In this document: in pieces, positions 33,578 to 44,182 of the stretch
Layout of the letters: each line of letters starts with the position of its first letter
Position numbering within the stretch: the first letter of the stretch is position 1
Source: Myxococcus dinghuensis
GTDB lineage: Bacteria > Myxococcota > Myxococcia > Myxococcales > Myxococcaceae
Direction: 5' to 3'
Assembly (NCBI RefSeq): GCF_024198235.1
Contig: NZ_JAKCFB010000014.1
Location: 1 to 64,000, forward strand
Length of the DNA stretch: 64,000 bases
Made by a program: the position numbers and the translations under genes
Notes under the pieces: generated by a model
Databases searched by the model: none
Seen by the model: only the letters and a program-made list of their open reading frames with translations
Told to the model about the DNA's origin: nothing

Positions 33578-34771
33578 ATGGAGCCCCTCTTCACGCCCGA
33601 ACAGCTCGCGGAGATTCACGCCTACCACGTGCCCTACTACGTCCGGGCCGCCGTGGACCCCTTCGCGCGGCTGGCGCTCCTGGCGCTGCTCCTGGGCGTG
33701 CTCGTGCGGCCCTTCTTCCGCGGCGCCACGGCGCTGGCGGCCGTCCTGGAACGGCGCCTGGGCGGGCTGCGCACCGCGCCCGTCAGCCGCGCCTTCTTCC
33801 TCGCCATGGACCGGCTGTGGGGCGAGCGGGGCTGGGGCGCCGCCATCCTCTTCGCGCTGATGACGGACCTGTTCGTGAAGCTCGTCTACGCGCCCGTGGA
33901 CATCTGGTTCGCGTACACGCTCGAGCACCGGCACGGCATGTCCAACTACACCCCGGCCGCCTTCGCCTGGGACATGCTCAAGGGCCACCTGCTGGGCGGC
34001 TTCGCCATCGCCACGCTCGTCGTCGGCATGTACGGGCTGGCGCGCCGCGCGCGCCACTGGTGGTGGATGCTGGGCGTACCCGTCGCCCTGGTGCTGCTCG
34101 TGTCGTCCGCGCTGGACCCGTACCGGGGCCGGCTCTACTTCGACCAGCAGCCCCTGCCGGAGGGCGCGCTGCGCACGCGAATCACCGCGCTGATGGCCCG
34201 GGCGGACATCCCCTTCTCCGACGTGCTCGTGGAGAAGACCTCCGTCGCCTCGCGCCGGCTCCAGGCCTACTTCGCGGGCCAGGGCCCCACCCGCACCATC
34301 GTCCTCAACGACGTCATCCTCCAGGAGCTCTCCGCGGACGAGGTGCTCGCCGCCGTCGCCCACGAGGCGGGCCACGTGAACGAGCCCAAGTGGCCGGGCC
34401 GCATCGCCTCGTCGCTGGCGCTGGTCGCCCTGCTCTTCGCCATCGACCGGATGCTGCGCGTCGCGGCCTCGCGGGGCTGGTTCGGCGCCACGCGCTTCGC
34501 GGACATCCGCACCCTGCCGCTGCTCTCCCTGCTGCTGTCGCTCGTGCTGATGCTGGGCGGCCCCGTCGCGGGCGCCTTCTCCCGGGAGCGCGAACGCGAG
34601 GCGGACCGCTACGGCCTGCGCCTCACCGGCGACGCCGACGCCTTCCGCCGGATGCTGGTGAAGGCCGCGCGCGTGAACAAGATGGACCCGGAGCCGCCGC
34701 GCTGGGTCGTCCTCAAGGGCTTGAGCCACCCGCCCATCGCCGAGCGGCTCGCCGCGCTCCCCCCGCCCTGA
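33578..34771 (+). CDS. M48 family zinc metallopeptidase, Ste24-like
   Basis: 397 residues with about six transmembrane segments. The zinc site is HEAGH (residues 262-266) with the third ligand Glu in EREREADRYG near 343. The N-terminal CAAX_prot-type domain (FAYTLEHRHGMSNYTPAAFAWD, DPYRGRLYFDQQPL) is typical of Ste24/HtpX relatives that cleave membrane or prenyl-type substrates. It ends SHPPIAERLAAL, the usual family ending. It probably serves inner-membrane quality control. The 245 bases downstream (34772-35016) hold nothing I can assign. Confidence 0.92.
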   Translation: MEPLFTPEQLAEIHAYHVPYYVRAAVDPFARLALLALLLGVLVRPFFRGATALAAVLERRLGGLRTAPVSRAFFLAMDRLWGERGWGAAILFALMTDLFVKLVYAPVDIWFAYTLEHRHGMSNYTPAAFAWDMLKGHLLGGFAIATLVVGMYGLARRARHWWWMLGVPVALVLLVSSALDPYRGRLYFDQQPLPEGALRTRITALMARADIPFSDVLVEKTSVASRRLQAYFAGQGPTRTIVLNDVILQELSADEVLAAVAHEAGHVNEPKWPGRIASSLALVALLFAIDRMLRVAASRGWFGATRFADIRTLPLLSLLLSLVLMLGGPVAGAFSREREREADRYGLRLTGDADAFRRMLVKAARVNKMDPEPPRWVVLKGLSHPPIAERLAALPPP

Positions 34772-35016
34772 AAACGCGGCCGGCAGGTGGGCTCCCCGTT
34801 CCCCTCGCTCTCCCGACCCGAGCCCACCCACCGACAGCCGCCCCCGGGAAACACCCCCGAATCCCGGCGGCACTCCGTACCGCGACTGCATCCCCCCGAC
34901 TGCCCCCGGTGCCCTCAACAGCGCTTCCACCCAGACGTGGACACCGGGGTGCTGCACCCGACTGCACTTCTCACGGGCGTCTGACGTGTCGCACTCCCCG
35001 TCCCCCGCGGCGCGCA

Positions 35017-35541
35017 CTACGGCGAGGTCCCGCCCTCCTTCAGCTTCTCCACCGCCACCAGGGTGATGGCCCGCACCAGCGCCTTCGCCCTCCGCCCCGC
35101 CGCCGTCTCGCCGTGGGGGTCCACCTCCACCGCGTTGGCCAGGTCCGTGAAGCCCTGACGCTCCCCCTTGCGCAGGTACAGCTCACCCCGGTTCGCCAGC
35201 GCCACCGGGTGCAGGGGGTCGCGGGCCAGCGCCGCGCTGTACTCGGCGATGGCCTCCTCCAGCCGCCCGAGCTTCTGGTACACGGTGCCGAGCGCCGCCC
35301 GCGCGCCCACGTCCTTCGGGTTTCCGGCCACCAGTCCCTCGAAGAGGATTCGCGCCTCCTCCAGGCGCCCCGCCGCGGCCAGGTCGCAGCCCACCTGGGC
35401 AATGGCCTTCGCCTCCTCGAAGGTCATCCCCTCCACCTCCGCCCACGTCGCCTCGCCCCGCGCGAAGGACCGCAGCCGCTGCACCTCGCCGTGCTCCATC
35501 CGCATGGCCACCGCCCCCTCGTGTTTGATGACGCGTCCCAT
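35017..35541 (-). CDS. SycD/LcrH-type TPR chaperone-like protein
   Basis: 174 residues. Residues about 35-130 carry three TPR motifs (IAQVGCDLAAAGRLEEARILFEGL, ARAALGTVYQKLGRLEEAIAEYSAAL, ALANRGELYLRKGERQGFTDLANAV). The size, all-helical layout and position 5 bases after a translocator-like gene on the same strand fit class II type III secretion chaperones (SycD, LcrH, IpgC). The chaperone call rests mainly on this context; a generic TPR protein is the alternative. No signal peptide is present, as expected for a cytoplasmic chaperone. Confidence 0.7.
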   Translation of the reverse strand: MGRVIKHEGAVAMRMEHGEVQRLRSFARGEATWAEVEGMTFEEAKAIAQVGCDLAAAGRLEEARILFEGLVAGNPKDVGARAALGTVYQKLGRLEEAIAEYSAALARDPLHPVALANRGELYLRKGERQGFTDLANAVEVDPHGETAAGRRAKALVRAITLVAVEKLKEGGTSP

Positions 35542-35546
35542 GGTCC

Positions 35547-37061
35547 TCACGCGCTCCGCAGGTTGGAGATGGCCGTCTTCGCCATCTCGTTGAACTTGGA
35601 GGACATGTTGCTCATCAGGTCGAACATGGCCTTGCGCTTCTCCACCAGCCGCTGAAGCCGCAGCTCCAGCTCCTGCATGCTGCTCTCGAGCTTCGCCCCC
35701 TTCTTCTTGTCCGCCTCGCTCGTGCCCAGCGTCGCCTTCTGGTCGCGCGCGTCCGCCATGCTCTGCATGACGTCCATGATTTCGTCGTCCGTCTCCGTCG
35801 TGATGTTCATCAGGATGGCTTGGATCTTGTCCTCGATGCTCATGTTCGGGTTGTCGACGATGCCCTTCACGCTCACGCCGCTCGACGCGCGCCCGCCGCC
35901 CGACGAGGACGACGTCCCCAGCGTGGAGTCGGCCTGCCCCAGCGCCGCCGTCACGTCCGGCCGCCCCACGATGCCGTCGCGTTCGCCCACGCCCGCCGCC
36001 ATCTCCAGCCGGTCGTAGTACTCGGGGTGGTCCTTGAAGAACTGCGCCGCCCGCTTCAGCATCGACGACGACGCCGGACTGTCCAGGATGGCCTGGAGGT
36101 TGTCGCGCGTCATCACGTTGTCCCGCGCCCCCACCGCCGAATCGAACGTGTCCCAGTTGTCCCGCAGGATGGCCAGCGCCTCGCGGTACTCGCGGAAGTC
36201 CGGATCGAGCGTGGAGGGGTTGCTGCCCGTCGTCGGCGGCGTCGAGCCGCCCCCCGTCGACGGGCCGCAGTCCGTGCCCGGCCGTGGCCCCCCGCCCCGG
36301 TCGGGGGGCACGCCACCGGACGCGCCGCCACCACCGGACGAACGCGGCGGGCACTCGGCCGCCGGAGGCGGCGTCCCCGTCCCCGACGTCGGCGGAGGAC
36401 ACGGCCCCGCGGGCCCCGGGGACGCGCCCCCCGGGCGCTGCGGACGCCCGTACTTCGCGAACTCCTCCGCCACCTTCGTCAGCTCGGTGCGGAGGTCGCC
36501 CACGCGGATGCTGTCGTCGTTGTACAGCCGCCCCAGCGTCGGCATCACCGCCGAGAACACCCCGCGCCCGTCCACCCGCTCGAAGAACGCCGGGTTGTCG
36601 GTGAGGAAGCGGGCCGCGTCGCGCAGCTTCGGCGAGAGGCTGTCGTCGTGGGCCGCGCGCGCCAGGTCGTTCTTCGACAGCGCGCCGCTCTTCTTCCCGT
36701 CCAGCAGGTCCAACTGCGAGAAGTTCGCCTCGAGCACCTTCAGCGCGTCCTCGAAGTCGAGCAGCTTCGGGTCCAGCGGGCTCTTGCTCGCGGAGGCGGC
36801 CGCGTAGCCGTCCGTCGCCTTGGCCGACGTCCCCGAGGACGCCTGGTACTCCGTCTTCCCGGGCGGGTTCTTCTTCAGGTCGTCCGCCACGCCCAGCACG
36901 CCGCTGGCCGCCATCATCACGTTGCCCGTCGCCACCCCCGCCGCCGTCTTGATGCCGTTGGTGATGAGCGGCGGAAGCCCGAGCGCGTTGCCCGCGACGT
37001 CCACCACGGCGGACATGGGGCCGGCCAGCAGGTTCGCCGCGCCTTTCAGGAAGTCCAGCAT
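35547..37061 (-). CDS. Type III secretion translocator-like protein (HrpF/HrpK1-type) with internal duplication
   Basis: 504 residues; the ATG at 37061 has GGGAGG 5 bases upstream. Residues 1-60 are hydrophobic and amphipathic (LLAGPMSAVVDVAGNALGLPP, NVMMAASGVLGVAD). Two related blocks, residues 95-195 and 285-378, share the order FEDALKVL..N, a D..DG or ARDN loop, DL or NL, RDAARFLTDNPAFFERVD / KRAAQFFKDHPEYYDRLE. This matches the repeated unit of HrpF/NolX/HrpK1 translocators. A Pro/Gly linker (205-282) separates the blocks, and a coiled coil (450-490) ends the protein. No signal peptide. It pairs with the TPR chaperone downstream. Confidence 0.68.
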   Translation of the reverse strand: MLDFLKGAANLLAGPMSAVVDVAGNALGLPPLITNGIKTAAGVATGNVMMAASGVLGVADDLKKNPPGKTEYQASSGTSAKATDGYAAASASKSPLDPKLLDFEDALKVLEANFSQLDLLDGKKSGALSKNDLARAAHDDSLSPKLRDAARFLTDNPAFFERVDGRGVFSAVMPTLGRLYNDDSIRVGDLRTELTKVAEEFAKYGRPQRPGGASPGPAGPCPPPTSGTGTPPPAAECPPRSSGGGGASGGVPPDRGGGPRPGTDCGPSTGGGSTPPTTGSNPSTLDPDFREYREALAILRDNWDTFDSAVGARDNVMTRDNLQAILDSPASSSMLKRAAQFFKDHPEYYDRLEMAAGVGERDGIVGRPDVTAALGQADSTLGTSSSSGGGRASSGVSVKGIVDNPNMSIEDKIQAILMNITTETDDEIMDVMQSMADARDQKATLGTSEADKKKGAKLESSMQELELRLQRLVEKRKAMFDLMSNMSSKFNEMAKTAISNLRSA

Positions 37062-37254
37062 GCGTCCTCCCACGCGGCGAAGGTTGGAAGGAGTGCCGCG
37101 CGATGGGCTGGCCGGATTGCAGCGGGGGTGCCGGACGAGGTGGCGCTCGCGGTTCAACGAATTCCGCCGGTTAGACAGGCTTGCGAGCCGCACGTGTCCC
37201 CGGGCATGGACGGCGCGGTCCGCCGGGGAGGATTGCGGTTACATTCCGCAGCGC

Positions 37255-37710
37255 ATGCGCACCCTCGGTTTGGATTTCGGAACCAAGACCATCGGGGTGG
37301 CCGTCTCGGACGGGCTGGGGCTCACGGCCCAGGTCGTCACCACCGTGCGGCGCACCTCACTCAAGGCGGACCTCGCCGCCCTCGCCGCCCTGGCGCGGGA
37401 GTACGAAGCGGACCGGGTCGTCATCGGCCTGCCCCTCAACATGGACGGCTCCGAGGGCCCTCGCGCCGAGGCCTCGCGCAAGTTCGCGGACCAGGTGGCC
37501 CAGTCGCTCGGCGTCCAGGTGGAGCTGTGGGACGAGCGGCTGTCCACCGTCGCCGCCACCCGCACCCTGCTGGAGGCGGACGTCAGCCGCGCGCGCCGCA
37601 AGGAGGTCATCGACCAGATGGCCGCGCAGTTCATCCTCCAGGGCTGGCTGGACGCCCACCGCCCCCAGGACACGGACTACCACCCGGACGACTACGACCC
37701 GGAGGCCTGA
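37255..37710 (+). CDS. ruvX: YqgF/RuvX Holliday junction resolvase-like nuclease
   Basis: 151 residues of the RNase H-fold YqgF family. Motifs: LGLDFGTKTIGVAVSDGLG with the catalytic Asp, VVIGLPLNMDGSEGPRA, VELWDERLSTVAA with the second acidic residue, and DQMAAQFILQGWLD. Family proteins process pre-16S rRNA 5' ends or Holliday junctions. It abuts mltG with no gap, an arrangement seen in many bacteria, so they are co-transcribed. Confidence 0.95.
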   Translation: MRTLGLDFGTKTIGVAVSDGLGLTAQVVTTVRRTSLKADLAALAALAREYEADRVVIGLPLNMDGSEGPRAEASRKFADQVAQSLGVQVELWDERLSTVAATRTLLEADVSRARRKEVIDQMAAQFILQGWLDAHRPQDTDYHPDDYDPEA

Positions 37711-38778
37711 GTGAGGCGCATGCTCGTCACCCTGCTCGTCGCCGGCGTGCTCGCGGGCGCCGCCGTGGGTGGCTGGTTCTTCCAGCGCGACCACCACCTC
37801 CGCGCGTTCGCGGCCACCCCCGTCTCCCTGCCCGCCCCCGTCACCGTGGACGTCCCCCCCGGCATCGGTCCGCGCACGCTGGCGCGGCGGCTCGCCGAGC
37901 GCGGCGTGGTGACGGACGCGGAGCTGCTCTACCTCTACCTGCGCCGCGAGGGGCTCGGCCCCAGGCTGAAGGCCGGCGAGTACGAGTTCTCGGGCGCCCT
38001 CACGCCCGCGCAGGTCGTGGAGCACCTCGTCTCCGGCAAGGTGAAGCTGTACCGAATCACCGTGCCGGAGGGCCTGCGCGCCCAGGAGGTCTTCGCCCTC
38101 CTCGCCGCCTCCGAGCTGAGGCTGGACGCCCGCAAGCTCGAGGCGCTCTCCACGGACGCCACCTTCCTGCGCCTCACCAAGGTCCCGGCGAAGTCGCTCG
38201 AGGGCTTCCTGTTCCCGGACACGTATGCCTTCCCGCGCGGCGAGAGCGAGGAGGCGGTGCTCGACCGGATGGTCATGCGCGCCTACGCCGAATACCAGCG
38301 GGCCGCCGAGGCGACGAAGCCGCGCGTCCACCTGGGCATGGTCGAGGCCATCACCCTGGCCTCCATCGTGGAGAAGGAGACCGGCGCCCCGGAGGAGCGC
38401 GCCCGCATCGCCTGCGTCTTCCACAACCGGCTCGCCCGGGGCATGCGCCTGGAGACCGACCCCACGGTCCTCTACGCCCTGTACCTGCTGCGCGGCGCGT
38501 ACCCGAAGAACCTCACCCGCGAGGACCTCCGGACGGCGCACCCCTACAACACGTACAAGGTCGCCGGCCTGCCGCCCGGGCCCATCGCCAATCCCGGCGC
38601 CGCCGCGCTCCGGGCCGCGCTCGCGCCCGACGACTGCGACGACCTCTTCTTCGTGTCACGCAACGACGGCACGCACGTGTTCTGCCCCACCTACGCGTGC
38701 CACGAGGCGCTGGTGAAGCAGTGGCAGGTGGACTTCTTCCGCGCCGCGCCCGCGAAGCCCCCCGAGGCGAAGCCGTGA
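37711..38778 (+). CDS. mltG: Endolytic transglycosylase MltG
   Basis: 355 residues beginning with GTG directly after the ruvX stop. A single N-terminal transmembrane anchor (residues 4-24) precedes a LysM-like subdomain and the YceG catalytic domain. Signature motifs: LEGFLFPDTYAFPRG, LASIVEKET (catalytic Glu about residue 221), RLARGMRLETDPTVLYAL and HPYNTYKVAGLPPGPIANPG. It cuts nascent glycan strands at the inner membrane and sets chain length. Length is close to the family norm (about 340). Convergent with the glycosyltransferase gene, 10 bases apart. Confidence 0.95.
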   Translation: MRRMLVTLLVAGVLAGAAVGGWFFQRDHHLRAFAATPVSLPAPVTVDVPPGIGPRTLARRLAERGVVTDAELLYLYLRREGLGPRLKAGEYEFSGALTPAQVVEHLVSGKVKLYRITVPEGLRAQEVFALLAASELRLDARKLEALSTDATFLRLTKVPAKSLEGFLFPDTYAFPRGESEEAVLDRMVMRAYAEYQRAAEATKPRVHLGMVEAITLASIVEKETGAPEERARIACVFHNRLARGMRLETDPTVLYALYLLRGAYPKNLTREDLRTAHPYNTYKVAGLPPGPIANPGAAALRAALAPDDCDDLFFVSRNDGTHVFCPTYACHEALVKQWQVDFFRAAPAKPPEAKP

Positions 38779-38788
38779 GGCCCCGCCC

Positions 38789-40372
38789 CTAGTCCCGGCG
38801 GCGGTAGACGTGCAGCGGCGCGGAGAAGCCGTCGAGCTCCTCGTAGGCCACGCCGTCGAGCACCAGGGTGCGCCCGTCCAGCTCCACGCCCGGGAGCTTC
38901 GCGAGCGAGCCCTGGTCGAAGCGCACCAGCACCTGGGGCCGGGCCTCCTGGAGGCGCTGGCGGAAGGTGTCCCAGCGCACGCGGGCGATGCGCTCCTCCG
39001 GCAGGCCGGAGAAGAAGGCCACCTGGAGGTCCATGTAGCTGGGGTCGTCGTCCAGGGCGATGGAGCCCCCCTTCGCCGCCACCTCGTCCTTCACGAAGGT
39101 GGCCACGGCCATGACCGGCACGGGGTTGGTGGACGTGGGGCTCACCGGCCGCATCATGTCCTGGTAGCGCCCCTCCGCGCGGAAGGTGAACAGGCCCATG
39201 GCCACCGGGATGCCCACCGCGAGCACCGCCGTCACGCCCGCCACGGCCCGGCGCACGCCCTCGCCGCGCGCGCCGACCAGCGACGCGAACCCGAAGGCGA
39301 CGAACACCGGCAGCACCGCCAACTGCGTCACCGTGAAGCGCCCCAGCGGCACGAAGTTGAGCAGCACCACCGAGCGGAACGTGAAGTAGGCCGTGGGCAC
39401 CACCGCCGCCGCCACCAGCCACCGCGTGTCCGGCCGCGCCTTCCACGCCTTCACCATGCCCCACATGCCCAACAGCGCCACCCCCGGCGTCAGCGTGACG
39501 AGCGCGACCCCGGGCCAGAAGCCCAGTTGCTGCAGGCGCCAGCCGATGGCCGCCCCGCTCCCCGCCGAGGAGCGCACCCAGGCGTGGTGGAAGTCCTCCA
39601 CCGCCTTGATGGGATAGAACGGGTCGCCGTGCATCAGCTCGTTGCCCTGCATCCACAGCAGGGGGAACGGCAGGCACGCCAGCCCGAAGCCCACCGCGCG
39701 CGTCAGCGCCGCCACCTTGTCGTCGCTGCTGAACCACAGCGCCGCGCACAACAGCGGGATGTACATCCACGCGTCGTAGCGCAGCGCGCAGGCGAGGTTG
39801 AGCATCACCGCCGCCTGGAACAGGGGCCCGAAGCGGTTCTCGTCCACCGCCTCCGCGTACAGCGCGAACGCCGCCAGCATGAAGAACAGCGACACCGCCT
39901 CGCTGCCCGCCGTGGTGGAGAACTGCAGGTGCATGCCCCACGCGGAGAAGGCGAGCGCGGCCACCACGCCCGCGCGCCAGCCGAACAGCCGCCGCGTCAA
40001 CGCGAACAGCGGCACCACCGACAGCACGCCGAACAGCAGGCTCACCACGCGCCCGGCCACCTCGCGGTCCAGCACGGACAGCGCCGCGCCCACCAGGTAC
40101 ATGTGCAGCGGACCGAACTGGTACGCGCCATCCCCGTACGCGGTGATGACGTGCGGCGCGCGCAGCCACCGCTCCGCCAGCTCCGTGCGCACCACCGCGT
40201 CACCGTAGAGGTTCTCGTTGAACGCGAAGACCGCCAGGCGCGGCAGGAGGACCACCACCAGCAGCATCCCGATGAGCCACCGGGTCGAGGGCTCGGACGC
40301 GGGAGCGGGCACCGCCGCGAGGCTCGGCGCGGGGGACGGGGGGAGGAACACGGGAGAGGGGGCGGTCGCCAT
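38789..40372 (-). CDS. GT39/ArnT-like membrane glycosyltransferase
   Basis: 527 residues with about ten transmembrane helices. After a Pro-rich N-terminal tail, the first periplasmic loop has the acidic pattern FNENLYGDAVVRTELAERWL typical of GT39/PMT C-fold enzymes that use polyprenyl-phosphate sugars. Later helices (LLFGVLSVVPLFALTRRLFGW, AALAFSAWGMHLQFS) follow the family plan, and the end (residues 430-527) is a soluble periplasmic domain. The acceptor is unknown: lipid A, protein or another envelope polymer. The frame stays open upstream to 40624, but the membrane protein plausibly begins at MATAPSP. Confidence 0.85.
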   Translation of the reverse strand: MATAPSPVFLPPSPAPSLAAVPAPASEPSTRWLIGMLLVVVLLPRLAVFAFNENLYGDAVVRTELAERWLRAPHVITAYGDGAYQFGPLHMYLVGAALSVLDREVAGRVVSLLFGVLSVVPLFALTRRLFGWRAGVVAALAFSAWGMHLQFSTTAGSEAVSLFFMLAAFALYAEAVDENRFGPLFQAAVMLNLACALRYDAWMYIPLLCAALWFSSDDKVAALTRAVGFGLACLPFPLLWMQGNELMHGDPFYPIKAVEDFHHAWVRSSAGSGAAIGWRLQQLGFWPGVALVTLTPGVALLGMWGMVKAWKARPDTRWLVAAAVVPTAYFTFRSVVLLNFVPLGRFTVTQLAVLPVFVAFGFASLVGARGEGVRRAVAGVTAVLAVGIPVAMGLFTFRAEGRYQDMMRPVSPTSTNPVPVMAVATFVKDEVAAKGGSIALDDDPSYMDLQVAFFSGLPEERIARVRWDTFRQRLQEARPQVLVRFDQGSLAKLPGVELDGRTLVLDGVAYEELDGFSAPLHVYRRRD

Positions 40373-40944
40373 GACGCGCGGCAGGATACGCAGGCACGGC
40401 ACAAAGCCAAGCCGGCGACCCCGCTTCCCGCATTCTCCGCCGCCGCCGGACTTCACCCCGCGCGAAGGCTGGCGCCGTGAAACACCGGGCGCTCGCCCGC
40501 CCCGAAGGGCGAGGACGCTCGCCCGCCTGCCGCCATCCTTCGCCGCGCCGCGACCCGGTCTCCTCGCCGACATGTGGCGCGAACTCAGACGCCACCCCAC
40601 AGTCAGCGGACATTCCAGTGTCAACGTGAGCGCGGGAAAGCACTCAGGCGTTCAATACCCCTCGCCCAGAGGGGGGGACCCTACCCCCGTGGACGAGCCG
40701 CCCTATAATCAGCCCTGCCTCTTCACCCCGTGGAGGGGGCCGCCATTCGCAGATGACGCGCCCCTGACACGAGCGTAACGCGCGGTCCCACTCCGCGGCG
40801 GGGTCCCGAATGGGCGGCAGGGCTGTCGTGCCTGGGACCTCGGCGGGGTGGGTGTGGAATGGCAATCCAGTCCTCCAGGTTCACCAAACTGGCCCCTTTT
40901 CGTCGCGACTTATCGCGGCGCCGAGGAGGCTCCGAGGGAGAGAC
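40373..40944. other. 572-base divergent intergenic region before prkA
   Basis: No coding frame with myxobacterial codon use is credible here. A TATAAT hexamer at 40704-40709 on the plus strand is the best -10-like sequence, but no fitting -35 lies 16-18 bases upstream. I saw no sigma-54 GG-N10-GC site. GAGGGAG just before 40945 is the prkA ribosome site. The length suggests several promoters or operators for the stress/sporulation operon. Confidence 0.5.
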
Positions 40945-43008
<2,064 letters not shown>

Positions 43009-43031
43009 CACCAGGAGAGGGGCGAGCCGTC

Positions 43032-44141
43032 GTGACCTTGAAGATCCACCAGGACCACTCCCGCTTCAAACAGATCGTCCGCGGGAAGATAAAGGCCAAC
43101 CTGCGCAAGTACGTGCAGAAGGGCGAGATGATCGGCAAGCGGGGCAAGGATGCCATCAGCATCCCCATCCCCTTCATCGACATCCCGCGCTTCAAGTACG
43201 GCCACAAGGAGCAGGGGGGCGTAGGCCAGGGAGAGGGCGAGGTGGGCCAGCAGCTCGGCCCCGGGGCGGTGGAGCCCGGGGAGGGCCACCAGGCCGGCCA
43301 GGGCGAGGGAGACCACGCGCTGGAGGTGGACATCACGCTCGACGAGCTCGCGCAGATACTGGGCGAGGAGCTGGCGCTGCCCAACATCGAGCGGCGCCAC
43401 AACGAGAAGCTCGTCACGCAGAAGATCCGCTACACCGGCATCAACACCACCGGCCCGGAGTCGCTGCGCCACTTCAAGCGCACCTTCAAGCAGGCCCTGC
43501 GCCGGCAGATCGCCGCCGGCACCTACGACCCGGGGCGGCCGGTCATCATCCCCACGCGGGAGGACCGCCGCTACCGCAGCTACAAGCTGCAGGACCTGCC
43601 GGAGACCAACGCGGTCATCATCTACATGATGGACGTGTCCGGCTCCATGGGTGACGAGCAGAAGGAGATCGTCCGCATCGAGAGCTTCTGGCTCGATACG
43701 TGGCTGCGCCACCAGTACAAGGGCCTGGAGTCGCGCTACATCATCCACGACGCCGTCGCGCGGGAGGTGGACCGCGACACGTTCTTCCACACCCGCGAGT
43801 CCGGCGGGACGATGATCTCCAGCGCCTACAAGCTCTGCCGGGACATCATCCTGGCGGACTACCCCAAGAGCGCCTGGAACATCTACCCGTTCCACTTCAG
43901 CGACGGGGACAACTGGAGCGCGGACGACACGCGGCAGTGCATCGACATGCTGCGCAACGACGTGCTCCCCAACGTCAACCAGTTCGCCTACGGGCAGGTG
44001 GAGTCGCCCTACGGCAGCGGCCAGTTCATCAAGGACCTGCGCGAGGCGGTGGGCGATTCGCCCCACGTCGCGCTCAGCGAAATCGCGGACAAGGACGCCA
44101 TCTACGCGTCCATCAAGGACTTCCTCGGCAAGGGCCGGTGA
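43032..44141 (+). CDS. yhbH: YhbH/YeaH family protein (DUF444, VWA-like)
   Basis: 369 residues from a GTG start. Conserved DUF444 features: [20 protein letters not shown] start, [15 protein letters not shown], a Gly/Gln-rich flexible stretch (about 60-90), the repeated [26 protein letters not shown] and the VWA metal site DVSGSMGD (Asp near 200). It ends in [13 protein letters not shown] and a [11 protein letters not shown] segment. It always travels with prkA and spoVR, and the three are thought to act in one stress pathway. Its stop overlaps a possible GTG start of spoVR. Confidence 0.95.
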   Translation: MTLKIHQDHSRFKQIVRGKIKANLRKYVQKGEMIGKRGKDAISIPIPFIDIPRFKYGHKEQGGVGQGEGEVGQQLGPGAVEPGEGHQAGQGEGDHALEVDITLDELAQILGEELALPNIERRHNEKLVTQKIRYTGINTTGPESLRHFKRTFKQALRRQIAAGTYDPGRPVIIPTREDRRYRSYKLQDLPETNAVIIYMMDVSGSMGDEQKEIVRIESFWLDTWLRHQYKGLESRYIIHDAVAREVDRDTFFHTRESGGTMISSAYKLCRDIILADYPKSAWNIYPFHFSDGDNWSADDTRQCIDMLRNDVLPNVNQFAYGQVESPYGSGQFIKDLREAVGDSPHVALSEIADKDAIYASIKDFLGKGR

Positions 44142-44182
44142 AGCAGGCACCCCACCCTCGCGCCATTCGGAGCAACCGTTCG

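Noticed and set aside
40704-40709. TATAAT as a prkA promoter
   Set aside because: A good -10 hexamer but no -35 partner at normal spacing and no extended -10, so I do not call it a promoter.
40218-40778. 186-residue plus-strand open frame before prkA
   Set aside because: It starts inside the antisense of the glycosyltransferase gene and is Arg/Pro-rich without motif or ribosome site.
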